Shown here: positions 60,976-64,000 of the stretch, piece after piece
Layout: each line of letters begins with the position of its first letter
Position numbering within the stretch: the first letter of the stretch is position 1
From: Druceiella hillmani
Lineage: Eukaryota; Arthropoda; Insecta; Lepidoptera; Hepialidae
DNA length: 64,000 bases
Direction of reading: 5' to 3'
Assembly (NCBI GenBank): GCA_039881145.1
Contig: JAYKKI010000066.1
Location: 7,327,501 to 7,391,500 of the forward strand
Notes under the pieces: model-generated
Told to the model about the DNA's origin: nothing
Database searches by the model: none
Seen by the model: the letters and a program-made list of their open reading frames with translations, nothing else
Program-made: the position numbers and the translations under genes

Positions 60976-63900
60976 GTGCAATTCAGTTATTATTTCTGTT
61001 TATGGTCACAATCTTCTCATTCAATTATTCTGTTATTTTAATAAATTGTTACTGAGCTATTGGATAGATGAGAAGATTACTTGAAAAATGGCAAACTAAA
61101 TATTTTTATTTCACCCGCATATAATTAAATGGTACATTAAAATTTTAGTAAATATATAGAATATATATATTTCATTTTTAATATCTCTCGCATCTGCAGA
61201 TATATATGCAAAATTCTCCTTTCACAAATATTTAATTTTTTACTTTTCTTAATAAGGAATACTCCGGCAGAGTTCAATAAAAGTAACGGCGACTTTGCAC
61301 ATTGTAATTAATTGTCATGTTATTAAACATTTCCTAGTTGAGCAATATATCTTCTGTAAAATAAGTCAAAATGAGTTTGGTGAATTGTTACCTATTGCCT
61401 AGGATTATTTTCCATCTTTAAAATGAACATCTCTGCCGAATCAATTCAATCTATTAATGATGTTATGTTAATGTCTATCTGTGTATAAATACTCACAAAA
61501 TAATTGAACAGAACGAGTTTATACAATTACAAGTAACTGAATGTAAAATCTGTAAAAATGGTTTTGACAATTACCCTTAATTTAATGTGGAAGATTAAAT
61601 AATTAAAGTAAACTTTTATACCCTTAATTGTGATATTATACCCTTATTTGCAAACAATAATACTTCAGTATGTTGTTTATACTGATATGTCTTTTGTAAT
61701 AAATATCTCACATTATATAAATTTAGTTTTCAAATGTAAGATTAAAGAAAGTGTTTAGCCCTGCTTAAGTGAAAACAAGATAATTTTTTTTATATTTAGT
61801 AACATTTTGTCATATATCAAGTGCGCCAGTTCAGTTTGATTTACTGTTTCAAACATCATACTTTATCGCACACCTGAATGTCAAGAACAATAAATTGGTT
61901 GAACTCTATATTGTATTTCTATCATGTTATAGGCTCAATATTGTTCTTCGTTGTTTACTGAGATACCATCAATGGATGATACATCAATGCGTTTTTTTAT
62001 AATTGTCTATTCAATACTTAATAGTTGAGTTGTGAATATAAAGAAAAAAGATAATATAGCCACGATCGAGGATCTTTGTTTACATTATTTTTAACATTAA
62101 ATTAATCATTGAAACATTTAGATAGCCTATTCAAGCCCTGTTATGTTATTGGATTTATACGTAAAATGAAACTTTCGATGGAGTGGACACTAAATAAATC
62201 ATGCATTATTTAAATATTTTAATTGTTTGGTATTTTCAACTGGAGTCGAATACTTTATGAAATAAAATATTAACCTATAATTTATATTTATCGATGATAT
62301 TGTACCTTGAAGACTATCACGTACTTCAAAAACTGGTGAAAAAATAAATTCGGTTCATTTGAATCTTGTATATCGCTACAAAATGTAGCGAGATTGGAAA
62401 AGTACGTGCTGAATTTTTGACGGTCTATTTAGCATTTCAATCATCAAGTTTTGAGAACACCGACTTTAAAATGAAAAAAAACGAATCTTTATAGAATCAC
62501 ATGATTCTAACTCTTTTTGTAAGAACAGAAAAATGTGAGTATTCTGCAGGAAAATTCCGTGAAAAATTAAATTATAAAAACCGTCGTAAATAAATGAACA
62601 TCAGACAAGCGCGTATTATATCACGCATTTAAACAGCCATATTAGGATTCCGTAGTCATTTAAATAAGTATCACAATATGTATTTTATAAATTTGTGTGT
62701 TATATTCATATTTGTTCTCAAGTATCTGTACAAGCAGTACGAGTATTTTAATACCCCAATAATAGGACATTTTTCTGCAATTTGTCTTTTGTAATTTGTT
62801 TTTATATTTAATGGTGGAAAATATATTTTTATATTTCATATTCATTTATTTCAAATGCACTCAATAAATTTCGCATGTTTTATTTTCAAGCACATAGAGC
62901 TTTTGATGATAGTTCCAATGTTAAGGAAGTTGAAATACTCAAAATACTTTTAAATATATTCGTAAAAACTTATTTTTTTGCCAGCTTTTTATTTCCTTCT
63001 TCGGAAGAGAAGTAAACCACTTTCAAACGCAATATTTCGTTAACGGAGTTAAAACAGGAAATACTAAGTAGTGCCTTAAAATAAATTTCAATGTCCTTTC
63101 TGACGATCTTCAATAAAATAGAATACGACAAAACTCTTTTTTGAATGCCCACTTCTTAAAAAAAAGGATATATTTAAAAAAAGAGGGAAGATATGCAGTA
63201 TGAATTAATTGAGATCTTTTTCTATTAATATTTCGAAAAACGTATGAAAAATTGTGGTCAAAATAGGGTCAAATATTTTAATTATAGGGTGAAATATTTT
63301 AATTCGATTTTAAAAATAACCGAGTCGTTGCAGAAAATAAAAAAGAAAGTAAGTTCATACATTTTTAGGAGTAATTAAAATAATAATAATTTTTAATCTT
63401 GTTCCGTCTGTTTCTTATCAAAGAGTATATATTGTCCAAAATGTTTAGTTTGAATGATAAGATTTTGTAGGAAAGCGTCCACATTAATGGAAATTTAAAT
63501 AAACGTTTAAATAATTGAGTTTTCATTTTAAGGACTAATGAGTGGTCATAATCAATAGAAATTAACTTTTCTTCCAATTCAATTAATTATTTCATTTTAT
63601 TCTCTGTGTGTAATCGAAATAAAATTTTTTAGCAGTAACTTGAATTTAATAAAGGTGATTTCGAGTTGGCACAGTTGCGATAGGGCAATCACTTTTTTTA
63701 AATTGGTTTAAGCGTGACAGATTCAGTATAAAATACCTATCGTAAGGAATTTCATTACGTATATTTGTTCTAATGGTAAAAATAGTGAATTATGAATAAT
63801 TTCAACCTTCCTTCATATGTTAAACCTTACGTCCAAAATAAAGCCACATGGTAATTTAAAATTTGGTGTTTAATTTTTTTTTAAATCACTGTAACCAGAG

Positions 63901-64000
63901 GATCAAATTTATGAATGTAGTTTCAGTTATTCAATATTTAAAAATCGTAATACATCTAGCTAGCCAAATTAAATGCACTATGAAATTTCAGATTTTGTTA
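60976..64000. other. AT-rich interval, no gene seen
   Basis: No recognisable gene. A small 22-bp duplication (ATAGGGT-AAATATTTTAATT) occurs at 63260-63305. Short minus-strand ORFs (62660-63577) show no motif and have low-complexity, AT-driven composition. Confidence 0.45.

Overview
This is a very AT-rich, gene-poor stretch of animal nuclear DNA, probably from an invertebrate. The base composition, long (TA)n and (CA)n/(TG)n microsatellites, decayed retroelements, and absence of any operon, rRNA or recognisable host gene all point that way. The phylum cannot be fixed from the sequence. The RTE-type LINE remnant resembles families common in arthropods and molluscs, and the Penelope-like element is of a type widespread in invertebrates. 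I find no complete protein-coding gene; almost all ORFs over 60 codons look like chance openings in AT-rich or microsatellite DNA.

Layout. 1-5.7 kb is a large imperfect inverted repeat: arm 1-2075 pairs with arm 3570-5715 around a spacer of about 1.5 kb, and the left arm runs to the window edge. From 6 to 24.5 kb lie four long copies (three direct, one inverted) of an unnamed repeat of about 1.1-1.3 kb, with shorter pieces at 29.5 and 43.8 kb. At 10.84-14.13 kb, on the minus strand, sits a nearly full-length but broken Penelope-like retroelement (PLE): RT motifs plus a GIY-YIG endonuclease, flanked by direct repeats that each carry a hammerhead-ribozyme-like motif. Solo PLE ends lie at 32.6 kb (a palindromic pair) and 48.4 kb. 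A degenerate tandem array of about 130-bp units occupies 19.6-20.4 kb, and one of about 107-bp units occupies 39.9-40.4 kb.

From 31.9 to 33.3 kb the palindromic PLE end separates two diverged copies of a tRNA-SINE-like segment. At 49.85-51.85 kb there is a plus-strand RTE/BovB-like LINE with a recognisable endonuclease and C-terminal tail, but the reverse transcriptase is deleted. Several long perfect or near-perfect hairpins (23.9, 28.4, 41.35 and 41.9 kb) stand out from the background. 52.4-64 kb is mostly featureless AT-rich DNA, apart from microsatellites, a short duplication and a GC-richer block at 60.4-61.0 kb.

The sequence reads as intergenic or intronic DNA built from old mobile elements. 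The most interesting items are the set of ribozyme-like PLE termini in different states of decay, two of them in inverted-repeat form; the multi-kilobase inverted repeat; the dispersed 1.2-kb family; and the cluster of long hairpins.
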